Assembly: GCF_023205015.1 (NCBI RefSeq)
Contig: NZ_CP096258.1
Coordinates: forward strand, 992,001-1,056,000
Origin: Providencia rettgeri
Lineage (GTDB): Bacteria; Pseudomonadota; Gammaproteobacteria; Enterobacterales; Enterobacteriaceae
DNA length: 64,000 nucleotides
Direction of reading: 5' to 3'
The position numbers and the translations under genes are program-made. This document shows positions 26,803 through 35,498 of the stretch, one piece after another. A model generated the notes under the pieces. That model did not search any database. It was not told the DNA's origin and worked only from the letters and a program-made list of their open reading frames with translations. Every line of letters starts with the position of its first letter. Position 1 is the first letter of the stretch.

Positions 26803-27269
26803 TGTCGGATACGCAATTTTTACAACAAGCTATCAACTTAGCGATGGACAATGTGCAAGCTGGCGGACGGCCTTTTGGTGCAATAGTTGTCTGTGATGGG
26901 CAAGTGGTTGCAAGTGGCGTCAACCAAATGCTTGAGCTTAATGACCCAACCGCCCATGCGGAGCTGATGGCATTGCGTCAAGCAGGGCAAAAATTGAGCC
27001 GCGTGAAATTGGATGACTGTGTGGTTTATGCAAGTGGGCAACCTTGCCCGATGTGCTTAGCCGCGATGCGAATGGCGGGTATTTCGCGGGTCGTCTACGC
27101 TTATTCAAATGATGATGCCGCACCTTTTGGGCTTTCTACAGATGCCATTGCAAAAGCGCTGAGGGTCGCTCCTGAGCAGCAATCAGGTTTACGGTTTGAG
27201 CAATTAAAACCCAAAGATGAAACGCGCAGTATCCTGTACCAACAGTGGTGGGAACGGCAATCTCAATGA
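26802..27269 (+). CDS. Nucleoside/guanine deaminase (CMP/dCMP deaminase family)
   Basis: This 155-aa zinc hydrolase has the family motifs HAE (H52, catalytic E54) and PCPMC (C82, C85). Sequence around the motifs (GGRPFGAIVV, DPTAHAELMALR, SGQPCPMCLAAM) and the C-terminal tail resemble bacterial guanine deaminase-like proteins (GuaD of Bacillus) more than tRNA adenosine deaminase TadA. Substrate is therefore probably a free purine or similar heterocycle. It is in an operon between the ankyrin gene and an MFS exporter. Confidence 0.78.
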   Translation: MSDTQFLQQAINLAMDNVQAGGRPFGAIVVCDGQVVASGVNQMLELNDPTAHAELMALRQAGQKLSRVKLDDCVVYASGQPCPMCLAAMRMAGISRVVYAYSNDDAAPFGLSTDAIAKALRVAPEQQSGLRFEQLKPKDETRSILYQQWWERQSQ

Positions 27270-28447
27270 GTAAAACAGCATCATCTTCACTGGCGTTGAT
27301 ACTGACCATTGTCCTAGTCGGGTTGAACTTACGCCCCTTTATGACAGGGCCTGGGCCTGTCATTGACAATATCATTCAAACGACAGGGATGAGTTATCAA
27401 AGTATTTCGCTTTTAACGTTGTTACCCATGTTATTGATGGGGGTGGGGGCATTGGTTGTACCAATGCTAAACCAGCGTATAGGTGAACGAGCAGGTATCA
27501 GTGCCGCTATGCTGTTATTGCTAGTCGGCTCATTTGCTCGTTACTTTGTTGTTGATGGTGCCGCTTTATTATTAACCGCTTTTTTATGTGGTGTGGGGGC
27601 GGCTTATATTCAGTCGGTCTTTCCTGGGCTGATCAAAGCAAATTTCCCCAAAAAAATGGCGATGATGACTGGGCTATATTCAGCCACATTAATGGCAGGA
27701 GGCGCTATTGGTGCACAGCTTACGCCTTTGGTTGAAGAAATGACAGGTCATTGGCAGAGTGCCTTAGCGTGGCTTGCTTTCCCTGCTTTGTTGGCGCTGT
27801 TGGCTATTTGGGCGAATATACATACGGATCGGCGTTCGAAAGCGGATCGGGTCTCAGTGTTGACGTTCTTACGCAAGCCGAGAGCATGGTTGTTGATGGC
27901 TGGTTTTGGTCTGATTAATGCAGGGTATGGTACCGTGGTGACGTGGCTGGCACCTTTTTTCCAAGAACAGGGAATGAGTGCTGCACAAAGTGGTTCGTTT
28001 GTTGCCATATTAACGGTATTTCAGGCGTTATCTGCACTCATGATCCCCGTATTTGCTTCGCATAATATTGACCGTCGCTTTTGGTTGATTGTCACACTCA
28101 GTTGCCAAGCTCTTGGCTTTTCTGGGCTGATGTTATTTGCCAGCGATGCGCCACTTTTATGGGTTGCGTTATTAGGCATGGGGCTAGGCGGCTGCTTTGC
28201 ATTAAGTATTATTACCGCTTTGGACCATCTACCTCACCCGATTAGTGCAGGGGCATTGACTTCGTTGATGCAGGCAGGGGGATTCATTATTGCCGCTTTT
28301 GGGCCACTATGTGCTGCGTGGATACAACAATTGAGCCAGAGCTTTACATGGGTGTGGGCAATGCATGTGGCCTTTGTATTAGTAACATTGATTCTTTATT
28401 TGCGTTTGAACCCTAAAAGCTACAGTCAAATCTTCAATTTAAACTGA
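27266..28447 (+). CDS. CynX/NimT-type MFS transporter
   Basis: This 393-aa transporter has twelve predicted helices and begins LILTIVLVGLNLRPFMTGPGPV, typical of the cyanate/2-nitroimidazole (CynX/NimT/YeaN) branch of the major facilitator superfamily. Its ATG overlaps the deaminase stop (ATGA), so it is coupled to that gene. It may export or import the deaminase substrate or product. I chose the MSKTASSS start rather than a frame beginning 21 nt upstream inside the deaminase gene. Confidence 0.82.
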   Translation: MSKTASSSLALILTIVLVGLNLRPFMTGPGPVIDNIIQTTGMSYQSISLLTLLPMLLMGVGALVVPMLNQRIGERAGISAAMLLLLVGSFARYFVVDGAALLLTAFLCGVGAAYIQSVFPGLIKANFPKKMAMMTGLYSATLMAGGAIGAQLTPLVEEMTGHWQSALAWLAFPALLALLAIWANIHTDRRSKADRVSVLTFLRKPRAWLLMAGFGLINAGYGTVVTWLAPFFQEQGMSAAQSGSFVAILTVFQALSALMIPVFASHNIDRRFWLIVTLSCQALGFSGLMLFASDAPLLWVALLGMGLGGCFALSIITALDHLPHPISAGALTSLMQAGGFIIAAFGPLCAAWIQQLSQSFTWVWAMHVAFVLVTLILYLRLNPKSYSQIFNLN

Positions 28448-28473
28448 TTAATCTCCCCTTTATTTGTTGCGAA

Positions 28474-28490
28474 TGATAATTATTGTTATC
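28474..28490. promoter_or_regulatory. Fur box upstream of the AraC regulator
   Basis: TGATAATTATTGTTATC matches the first half of the Fur consensus TGATAAT-N-ATTATCA exactly and the second half partly. It lies about 60 bp before the AraC gene and suggests iron repression. Confidence 0.6.
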
Positions 28491-28544
28491 TTGGCGTTTT
28501 TTTGTCACTATACTGTTTATTTATTTGTCTAGGTAAGAGCCTTT

Positions 28545-29414
28545 ATGCAGCAGCGTATCGAAGATAAATTCACTCAAGCGCATTCAGCCCGAGAAGAGCA
28601 CTCTGTTGGGAGGTTTATTCGGATCCGTCGCGGTGAGTTTCTGATTAACCGTGATTTAGGTATTGAAGAAGAGCAAGCCGCTGGGCTAAAAATTGTGGCT
28701 ATCCATCAAGGGGCTATGGGGTGCCGTAGTAGTGCTGGACAAAATGTTGAAGTGAATTCGCCTTCTTTGATTTTATCGGGTAGCCAGAAAAATTATCTAT
28801 TGAATAATCAATTTTATGGCCAACAAACCATGAAATACACCATGATAGATATTTCTCCTGAATGGTTGGATGCGCAGCAATTAAGTTTACCAGATACGTG
28901 TTATCACCCAAATTCCCCAAAACTATTACAGTTGGTTATTCCTCCCAATATATTAGCAATCACGCATCAATTATTTGCTTGCCCAACTCATTCGTCATTA
29001 CGTCAGCTCTATTTAAGCGCTAAAGTGTCTGAAATTACGGCATTATGCTTACATCATTCGTTATCTAGTGCGAATTCGGCGGTTATGGGTACACTACGGC
29101 AGAGAGATATTGATAGCCTGCATATGGCAAAAACTATATTGATTCAGGAAATAGAATCTCCGCCCAGTTTAGATGAACTGGCTAAGCGGTTAGGGATCAA
29201 TACCCGTAAACTTACACAAGGTTTCCGTCAATTATTCGGTAACAGCATTTATGGTTGGCTGCAGGAGTACCGCTTAGAAACGGCTTTTCAACTGCTGAGT
29301 ATGAATGATGCGAATATCTCAACTGTAGCTTACCAAGTCGGTTATACCCCCGCTCATTTCTCTGTTGCATTTCGCAAACGCTTTGGTATCTCCCCGAATC
29401 AACTCAAAAAATAA
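28545..29414 (+). CDS. AraC-family regulator, PchR-like
   Basis: This 289-aa regulator has a C-terminal AraC double HTH (about residues 190-289: SLDELAKRLGINTRKLTQGFRQLFG, then ISTVAYQVGYTPAHFSVAFRKRFGISPNQ). It lies between two Fur boxes and just upstream of a siderophore receptor. PchR, YbtA and related regulators activate receptor genes when the cognate ferric siderophore is bound; the same job is inferred here. Confidence 0.85.
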   Translation: MQQRIEDKFTQAHSAREEHSVGRFIRIRRGEFLINRDLGIEEEQAAGLKIVAIHQGAMGCRSSAGQNVEVNSPSLILSGSQKNYLLNNQFYGQQTMKYTMIDISPEWLDAQQLSLPDTCYHPNSPKLLQLVIPPNILAITHQLFACPTHSSLRQLYLSAKVSEITALCLHHSLSSANSAVMGTLRQRDIDSLHMAKTILIQEIESPPSLDELAKRLGINTRKLTQGFRQLFGNSIYGWLQEYRLETAFQLLSMNDANISTVAYQVGYTPAHFSVAFRKRFGISPNQLKK

Positions 29415-29485
29415 TCATCGACGAGCCGGATAACGATAGACAAATTCCGGCAGTCGAAAGTAACCCATTACATTAATTGCTAAAT

Positions 29486-29500
29486 TGATAACAATTATCA
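29486..29500. promoter_or_regulatory. Fur box upstream of the TonB receptor
   Basis: TGATAACAATTATCA matches 14 of 15 bases of the 7-1-7 Fur consensus TGATAAT-N-ATTATCA and lies 22 bp before the receptor start. Confidence 0.85.
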
Positions 29501-29521
29501 TTTAACTTTTTAGGGTGGGAA

Positions 29522-31660
29522 ATGCTGTCCGTTTATAACATTAAGTCACGCGGAATATTCCGCTTAACACCTTGCGCCCTTTTGTGTGCAACAGTGAGTT
29601 GGTCTGTACAAGCAAACACTGAGTTAGTACAACCGAAACAGGATGTTATACAAGTGACAGCATCCTCAGAGATTGATGATGACTATGTTGCACCCGGTGT
29701 AACAACGCTTGGGAAAATTGCTCTTAAGCCGCGAGAAGTAGCACAGTCTGTTAGCGTGATCGATAGAGAGCAAATTGAAAAGCAAAACCTACAAACCCTT
29801 GATGATGTCATGCAACGTGCAACAGGGGTCACCAGTGCACCTTATGTGAAATTAACAACCGCTTATTATGTGCGTGGCTTCCAGATTGACTCATTCGAAA
29901 TTGATGGAGTGCCTGCGTTATTAGGGAATATGGCGAGTTCCCCTCAAGATATGGCGGTATACGAGCGGGTTGAAATTCTGCGGGGCTCGAATGGCTTATT
30001 GCATGGTATGGGAAACCCAGCGGCAACTGTCAATATGGTGCGAAAACATGCACCAAAAGAAAATATGGCCAAGTTGAGTTTAAGTGCCGGAAGTTGGGAT
30101 CGTTATCGCGGAGAAGTGGATGTTGGCGGGCTGCTGAATCAATCTGGTTCGGTGCGTGGGCGGTTTGTCATGGCGTGGGAAGATAAAGATTATTTTTACG
30201 ATGTGTCTGACCAACAAACCCGTTTGATGTACGGTACGGTCGATATCGATATTACCCCTGACACCTTGCTACGTATGGGCGCACAATTCCAAACCATTGA
30301 TTCTGTTACCAATATGGCGGGCGTGCCTTTTGGTAAAGATGGCAGTGATTTACATCTGCCACGTAAAACCTATTTAGATGTGGATTGGGATCGTTTCAAG
30401 TGGGACACCTCTCGTTCATTTGCGGGTATTGAACATAAAATCAATGATGATTGGCAATATAAGCTTAACGCAGAATATCAACATGTGAATGCCCGATTAC
30501 TGTATGCAGGTGCATGGGGAAATATCGACCCAGTCACGGGGGATGGGGCGATGCTAATGGGCGGCGCCTATAAATTCCGTAATGAACAAACCAGTGTAGA
30601 TACCAGTTTAAACGGCAAAGTGGACGCGTGGGGGTTAACTCATGATGTAGTTGTCGGTGCAAGTTACTCACATGCCAGTGAAAAGCAATATAGCGCAGAT
30701 TTAGACCCCGCCTTAAATGTGCCTGTGAATGTGTATCGTTGGGATCCTCATAGTGTACCAAAGCCGAATATTGGTGCATATAGCTCTGCTGGCGCGACCA
30801 AGACAACACAAAAAGGCGTATATGGTATGGGCCGAATTAAAGTCATTGAACCTGTGACTGTGATTGTTGGGGCTCGTGATAGCTGGTGGGATGTGAAAAC
30901 GCCATCGGCAAAATTCACAGAAAATGGCCGTATTACGCCTTATGGTGGTGTGATTTGGGATTTCTCACCAGAATGGTCTTGGTATAACAGCTACTCTACC
31001 GTTTATCAGCCACAAACGGGTAAAACATGGAGTGGCAAAATGCTCAAACCCGTTGAAGGGCAAACGCTGGAAACGGGGATCAAAGGATCACTACTCAATG
31101 GTGGGTTAAATCTGTCTGGAGCCGTCTACCAAATCGATATTAAAAATAACCCTCAAATCGACCCAGAACATCCGACCGGCGGCTTTAATAATTACTTTAT
31201 CAGCGGCGGTAAAGTACGTAGCCAAGGCTTTGAATTGGAAGGGATTGGTTATCTAACACCTTTCTGGGATCTGTCTGTGGGTTATACCTATACCGATACT
31301 AAATACCGTGATGACAGCCAGAACAAGGGAGAGTCCTATAACACATTGACGCCTAGACATATGCTGCGTGTTTGGTCGAATTATGATTTACCTTGGGATG
31401 AGCGCAAATGGAGCCTTGGTGGTGGCATGCAAGCACAGAGTGCCTATAGTACCAGCAATGGCAAAGTGACCTTACGCCAAGGTGGTTACGCGATTTTCAA
31501 TGCGCGTTTAGGTTACCAAATCGATGAAACATGGACAGCAGCGGTTAACGTCAATAACTTATTCGACCGTCGTTATTACTCAGGGTTGTTCTCTCCTCAA
31601 TGGAATAACCGCTATGGTGACCCACGTAATGTGATGTTTACGTTGAAGGCTGATTTCTAA
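29522..31660 (+). CDS. TonB-dependent siderophore receptor, FhuE/FpvA-like
   Basis: This 712-aa outer-membrane receptor has a signal peptide (cleavage near VQANT, about residue 31), a TonB box DVIQVTA (41-47), a plug domain (about 65-180: REVAQSVSVIDREQI, GVTSAPYVKLTTAYYVRGF, VEILRGSNGLLHGMGNPAATVNMVRK) and a 22-strand barrel ending in Phe. The plug resembles ferric hydroxamate/pyoverdine-type receptors (FhuE, FpvA). The exact siderophore cannot be told. It heads a likely operon of four genes. Confidence 0.9.
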   Translation: MLSVYNIKSRGIFRLTPCALLCATVSWSVQANTELVQPKQDVIQVTASSEIDDDYVAPGVTTLGKIALKPREVAQSVSVIDREQIEKQNLQTLDDVMQRATGVTSAPYVKLTTAYYVRGFQIDSFEIDGVPALLGNMASSPQDMAVYERVEILRGSNGLLHGMGNPAATVNMVRKHAPKENMAKLSLSAGSWDRYRGEVDVGGLLNQSGSVRGRFVMAWEDKDYFYDVSDQQTRLMYGTVDIDITPDTLLRMGAQFQTIDSVTNMAGVPFGKDGSDLHLPRKTYLDVDWDRFKWDTSRSFAGIEHKINDDWQYKLNAEYQHVNARLLYAGAWGNIDPVTGDGAMLMGGAYKFRNEQTSVDTSLNGKVDAWGLTHDVVVGASYSHASEKQYSADLDPALNVPVNVYRWDPHSVPKPNIGAYSSAGATKTTQKGVYGMGRIKVIEPVTVIVGARDSWWDVKTPSAKFTENGRITPYGGVIWDFSPEWSWYNSYSTVYQPQTGKTWSGKMLKPVEGQTLETGIKGSLLNGGLNLSGAVYQIDIKNNPQIDPEHPTGGFNNYFISGGKVRSQGFELEGIGYLTPFWDLSVGYTYTDTKYRDDSQNKGESYNTLTPRHMLRVWSNYDLPWDERKWSLGGGMQAQSAYSTSNGKVTLRQGGYAIFNARLGYQIDETWTAAVNVNNLFDRRYYSGLFSPQWNNRYGDPRNVMFTLKADF

Positions 31661-31911
31661 TGAAATTAGTGAGTTGCCTAGCCGTTATTGGCACTCTGTT
31701 TAGTGGGATCGTGCTATCGATGTTGATAGCACGTTTTTATCCATCAGCAGATCCGCTCGAACGCTTATATGGTGCGATATTTTTAAGTGTTATCACCACG
31801 ATGGGGTTATTGGTTTATAGCCTCAGTGCATCAGATTGGCGGCAAATATTAGTACGAAGTTATAGCTGGTGGCCATTGCCATTATTTTTAATGATGGGTG
31901 GGTGGATATGA
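31660..31911 (+). CDS. Small inner-membrane protein of the siderophore unit
   Basis: This 83-aa protein has three hydrophobic segments (residues 3-25, 36-55, 68-82). Its start overlaps the receptor stop (TAATG) and its stop overlaps the next start (ATGA), so it is firmly part of the operon. Small DUF3649-like membrane proteins often sit between TonB receptors and PepSY proteins in iron operons; family assignment here is tentative. Function is unknown. Confidence 0.7.
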   Translation: MKLVSCLAVIGTLFSGIVLSMLIARFYPSADPLERLYGAIFLSVITTMGLLVYSLSASDWRQILVRSYSWWPLPLFLMMGGWI

Positions 31912-33347
31912 AGCATAAGCATCCGCCTTCTCTAGTTCGTCGTTTAGACCAATTACATCGCAGCGCAGGGGCGCTATTTGGCGTTTTTCTGTTTGTGATC
32001 TTTTTCACCGGGTGCTGGAGCTTAGGCAGTGACGCACTGAGGCTATGGTGGAACCAAGTGCCACTTTCAGGTGAGTTATTACCACTCGAACAGCTCCTTG
32101 CGTTGCAACCAAGTGCAACCATGATCCAATTGCCAGAACAGCACAACCCAGTGATCACTTTCTGCCAAAGTATGGGGAGATGCGAACTTAGCTATAGCGC
32201 GATTAACGGTGAATTGGTTGTATTAGACAGCCCGACAATGTGGTTAGTGACATTACATAAAAACTTATTTATGGGTTTTCCTGGACGTATTTTTATCAGT
32301 TTATTTGGTTTTGCATTCGCGGTTTTATTAATCACAGGGCTAGTGATACAACGCCGTCGAATAGCCACAATGTTGCACTTGCCACGCACCACACACTTGA
32401 AAGTGTGGCTCCATGATTTACATAGCTGGCTTGGACTATGGTGTTATCCGTGGTTAGTTTTATTTGCGTTTACCGGAGCATTATCGGGGCTAGGCGCACT
32501 CGGAACCGTTTCCCTTGGTGAAAGGGCGGCACCGGATAATTCACACATTATCATGAAAGCCCTGATGGGGGAGTTTGAGCCACTAACAACACCCGTACCC
32601 GTGGCTGAAAGCTCAATCATCGCAGCAGTCAGCACACTACAGCAAACAGTCCCTAGTTTTCTACCTCAAACCTTGTTCAAACAAGGTGATACGTGGGTAA
32701 TTGGCGGTGTGCGTAATGGGCAGTTATCGACCTCTAACTTCGAGCAATATCAATTTGATAGTAAACATCGCCAGTTAGTTGCCGTGCGGGATTCTGCACA
32801 GCAAGGGATTTGGACACGTGCCTTTATTGCTATCCAACCTTTGCATTATGGGCAATACCAATGGCTACCTAAAATTAGTAACACATTGAGTTACCTTCAT
32901 TTTATCGCAGGAATGAGTGGGCTGATATTGGTTTCTGTTGGCCTCGCCATGTGGTGCTGGAAAAGAATGCATAGCCTAGCCGCAAGGTTCATTGTGGGCT
33001 GTTGCGGTGGGTTGCTGCTGTCCACATGTGTGCTGTTAGCCGTAATGCCATGGTTCACTGCTTTACTGCCAATACACTTTTTTATGGTTTGGGGGATTGC
33101 ATGTATCGCGAGCTTACTGTGTAAAAATGCCCAGCTTAGCTTAATGGTATCCCTTTTTCTCTCTGCCATTTTGTTGCTATTCGCATTTATCGCCTCTTAT
33201 TTGTTTGGCTCGTTACCTTTTTCTCGTATCAATCTCGTTTTGTTATGTGGCGGGTTAGGGCTCCTATTTATTTTATTCGGTTGTCGAAAATTGTCATGCA
33301 CAGCAAAGCGTGCACGGAGTGAGTATGAAAGATCTATTACAAAATAA
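31908..33347 (+). CDS. PepSY-associated membrane protein
   Basis: This 479-aa inner-membrane protein has the pattern of PepSY_TM proteins: a first helix GALFGVFLFVIFFTGCW after a basic N-terminus, a periplasmic loop, further helices with conserved His (LHKNLFMG, LHDLHSWLGLW), and extra C-terminal helices. Such proteins are common beside siderophore receptors and are proposed to be ferric-siderophore reductases in the inner membrane. I chose the ATG at 31908 (MKHKHPP), which overlaps the preceding stop and follows GGGTGG. Confidence 0.82.
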   Translation: MKHKHPPSLVRRLDQLHRSAGALFGVFLFVIFFTGCWSLGSDALRLWWNQVPLSGELLPLEQLLALQPSATMIQLPEQHNPVITFCQSMGRCELSYSAINGELVVLDSPTMWLVTLHKNLFMGFPGRIFISLFGFAFAVLLITGLVIQRRRIATMLHLPRTTHLKVWLHDLHSWLGLWCYPWLVLFAFTGALSGLGALGTVSLGERAAPDNSHIIMKALMGEFEPLTTPVPVAESSIIAAVSTLQQTVPSFLPQTLFKQGDTWVIGGVRNGQLSTSNFEQYQFDSKHRQLVAVRDSAQQGIWTRAFIAIQPLHYGQYQWLPKISNTLSYLHFIAGMSGLILVSVGLAMWCWKRMHSLAARFIVGCCGGLLLSTCVLLAVMPWFTALLPIHFFMVWGIACIASLLCKNAQLSLMVSLFLSAILLLFAFIASYLFGSLPFSRINLVLLCGGLGLLFILFGCRKLSCTAKRARSEYERSITK

Positions 33348-34548
33348 ACAGTTAGTGGTGACGTTGGGGTTACTTTATCTTGCGCAAGGGATACCGATGG
33401 GGATAGCAATGGATGCATTGCCTACCTTTTTACGCCATGACGGAGGAGAACTGAAAGCATTAGCTTTTTTACCATTGGTTGGCTTGCCATGGGTGGTGAA
33501 ATTTTTATGGGCTTCGTTTGTTGATAACCATTGGGGAAAACGTTTAGGTCGCCGTAAAAGTTGGATTATCCCAATGCAAATTATTGTTACGGTAACGATG
33601 TTTGCGTTAAGTACCATCGGGTTGTCAGTTGCAAATGCTTTACCCTGCATAGTCTTGTTGTTTGTCGCTTCACTTGCCAGTGCTACCCAAGATATTGCAA
33701 CAGATGGCATGGCTGCGGAGCAGGTCAGTGGCACAATGTTATCAAAAATTAATGCGGTCCAGATAGCTGGGGTGATGGCAGGCTTTTTTGTTGGTGGTGC
33801 AGGATTGATGATCATGAGTGAAAGTTTGGGTCAGCACCTTGCCTTGGGGGTTTTAGCTTGTGTGCCTTTACTCAGTTTAGTGTTTGTGAGTGTGTGCCCA
33901 TTGAAAACGCCATCAATAACGCAGGAAATGAACGAGAAAGCGAGCCTATTAAAAACGGTTAAACGCCGCGGTGCTCCTCGTTTACTGTTATTAACCTTAC
34001 TTTCTGCGGTGACGGCGGTTTCCGGTTTTGGTTTAGCCAAATTATTCCTAAATGATGCGGGTTGGTCATTAGCGCAGATTGGTAAAATGGGTATGGCTGG
34101 AGGAATGGTAACGTTGATCCTTGGTTGCGGTGGTGGGGCGTGGTTAATCGGTAAAATCGGTGTGTGGCGTGCTTTCTCATTTGGTCTATTATTTGCTTTG
34201 TTATCTTCACTGTTATGGTTGTTGCAATCCGTTAATGGTGTTTCTATTTCTTTAGTTGCACTGTGTATTACATTTGGCTCGTTATCTGCGGGGGTCACCT
34301 CAGTCGCGATAATGACAGCGGGGATGCAATTTGCATCGCGCTATCAGCAAGCGGGAACGGACATGACCGCGGTACAAAGCACACGGGACATTGGAGAGTT
34401 AGTCAGTTCAATGATGCTTGTTGGTTTAACTGCAGCGGTAGGCTATTCAGGCGGGTTTATATTAGGGGCGTTAATTGCCTTTATTGCGTTGCTAGTGACA
34501 TTTTCACATTACCGCTATATGCAGCGATTAGAAACAGAGCGAGTTTAA
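33325..34548 (+). CDS. RhtX/FptX-type siderophore permease (MFS)
   Basis: This 407-aa carrier has twelve predicted helices and begins LVVTLGLLYLAQGIPMGI, followed by ALPTFLRHDGG and KFLWASFVDNHWGKRLGRRKSW. These resemble the single-unit MFS permeases RhtX and FptX, which take ferric siderophores or siderophores across the inner membrane without an ABC system. ATG 33325 follows CGGAG and lies within the 3' end of the PepSY gene (23-nt overlap). It would complete the receptor-reductase-permease route. Confidence 0.85.
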   Translation: MKDLLQNKQLVVTLGLLYLAQGIPMGIAMDALPTFLRHDGGELKALAFLPLVGLPWVVKFLWASFVDNHWGKRLGRRKSWIIPMQIIVTVTMFALSTIGLSVANALPCIVLLFVASLASATQDIATDGMAAEQVSGTMLSKINAVQIAGVMAGFFVGGAGLMIMSESLGQHLALGVLACVPLLSLVFVSVCPLKTPSITQEMNEKASLLKTVKRRGAPRLLLLTLLSAVTAVSGFGLAKLFLNDAGWSLAQIGKMGMAGGMVTLILGCGGGAWLIGKIGVWRAFSFGLLFALLSSLLWLLQSVNGVSISLVALCITFGSLSAGVTSVAIMTAGMQFASRYQQAGTDMTAVQSTRDIGELVSSMMLVGLTAAVGYSGGFILGALIAFIALLVTFSHYRYMQRLETERV

Positions 34549-34565
34549 TATAAATAGATCCGGTG

Positions 34566-34958
34566 CTATTTTTTACGTTTCTTATTTTGTTTTTTTATTT
34601 CTTTATTCGCTTTCTTTTCAATGGAATTGAAGTAGATATCTAAATAATGTCGGTTGCTTAAAAATACAATTAGGCAACTGGCAACAATGACAACCCAGAC
34701 AAGTTGCAGCTTAATCGAATTTTCAATACTGAAAAGGAGCAATAGTGGGATCATGACCATCATGCTTATGAAAATGGAGCACAATAACGCGCCAGCAATA
34801 TAGAGCGAGTACTTTTTTAACCCGACTATATTGAGGATGGTAAGCACAACAAAAGTTAACAGTAGCGTACCAAATGTTGCAAACATAATAATCAGCCCAG
34901 CCTCTTGCTCAATGAGCCAATCCGTGAAACCAAACCAAGAAAAAGGGATACTTATCAT
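34566..34958 (-). CDS. Four-helix membrane protein of a LemA operon
   Basis: This 130-aa protein has four hydrophobic helices (about residues 22-45, 50-75, 82-100) and a strongly basic tail (KKANKEIKKQNKKRKK). I recognise no family. Its start overlaps the stop of the upstream LemA gene (ATGA), so it is the last gene of the operon. Likely an inner-membrane protein with the basic tail in the cytoplasm. Confidence 0.7.
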   Translation of the reverse strand: MISIPFSWFGFTDWLIEQEAGLIIMFATFGTLLLTFVVLTILNIVGLKKYSLYIAGALLCSIFISMMVMIPLLLLFSIENSIKLQLVWVVIVASCLIVFLSNRHYLDIYFNSIEKKANKEIKKQNKKRKK

Positions 34959-35497
34959 TGTAAGCGCTCCTGTTTACTAAATAGTAGGGGGATATCTTTA
35001 AAACGAAATAATCTGGCAAAAATAAGATTGGGGAAAACATGAATATCCGTATTGTAGAGTGTGACGGTTTGGTTGAAAAACTCACGCCGGTCTGCAATTT
35101 GGTCTTCAATATGTTTTACTTGGGTTTGTAATTCCATTAACACCGCTTTACTGATTAGTGTTGGATATTTTTCAGCGACAGCAATCAGTGGCTTTATTTT
35201 TGATGGGTACTGGTTTGCGGTATCGACTTTGGTTTCAATCGCGGTGCTCGATAAATAGCGCTGGCGGCTTGCCATTAATTCACTAAATAGCTGCTTTTCA
35301 TGTGCCATCGCTTTATCTGCAACTTGGGTTAATACAGGAACTAATTCAACTTGCTTCTTTAATAACACATCAATATTCGCGAATGCCTTATGGCAATTAT
35401 TTTTTAAAAATATAATATTATTATAAATATTAATAAAATAGCGTATAAAAACATAGCCAATAACAGCGATAATGATGAAAAAAATAAGCTTTTCCAT
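34955..35497 (-). CDS. LemA-family protein (second copy)
   Basis: This 180-aa protein has an N-terminal membrane helix (residues 3-22) and an elongated helical LemA domain: YNNIIFLKNNCHKAFANIDVLLKKQVELVPVL in sequence parts, EKQLFSELMASRQRY, and the C-terminal YNTDIHVFPNLIFARLFRFK. LemA proteins are membrane-anchored helical-bundle proteins of unknown role. ATG 35497 is chosen because it follows the stop of the GIDE-like gene by 1 nt. It is paralogous to the LemA gene at 36569-37126 but more divergent. Confidence 0.85.
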   Translation of the reverse strand: MEKLIFFIIIAVIGYVFIRYFINIYNNIIFLKNNCHKAFANIDVLLKKQVELVPVLTQVADKAMAHEKQLFSELMASRQRYLSSTAIETKVDTANQYPSKIKPLIAVAEKYPTLISKAVLMELQTQVKHIEDQIADRREFFNQTVTLYNTDIHVFPNLIFARLFRFKDIPLLFSKQERLQ

Positions 35498-35498
35498 G

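Noticed and set aside
33831..34298. 155-codon minus-strand frame inside the RhtX-type permease gene
   Set aside because: Antisense shadow; composition rich in Asn and Pro without any domain.
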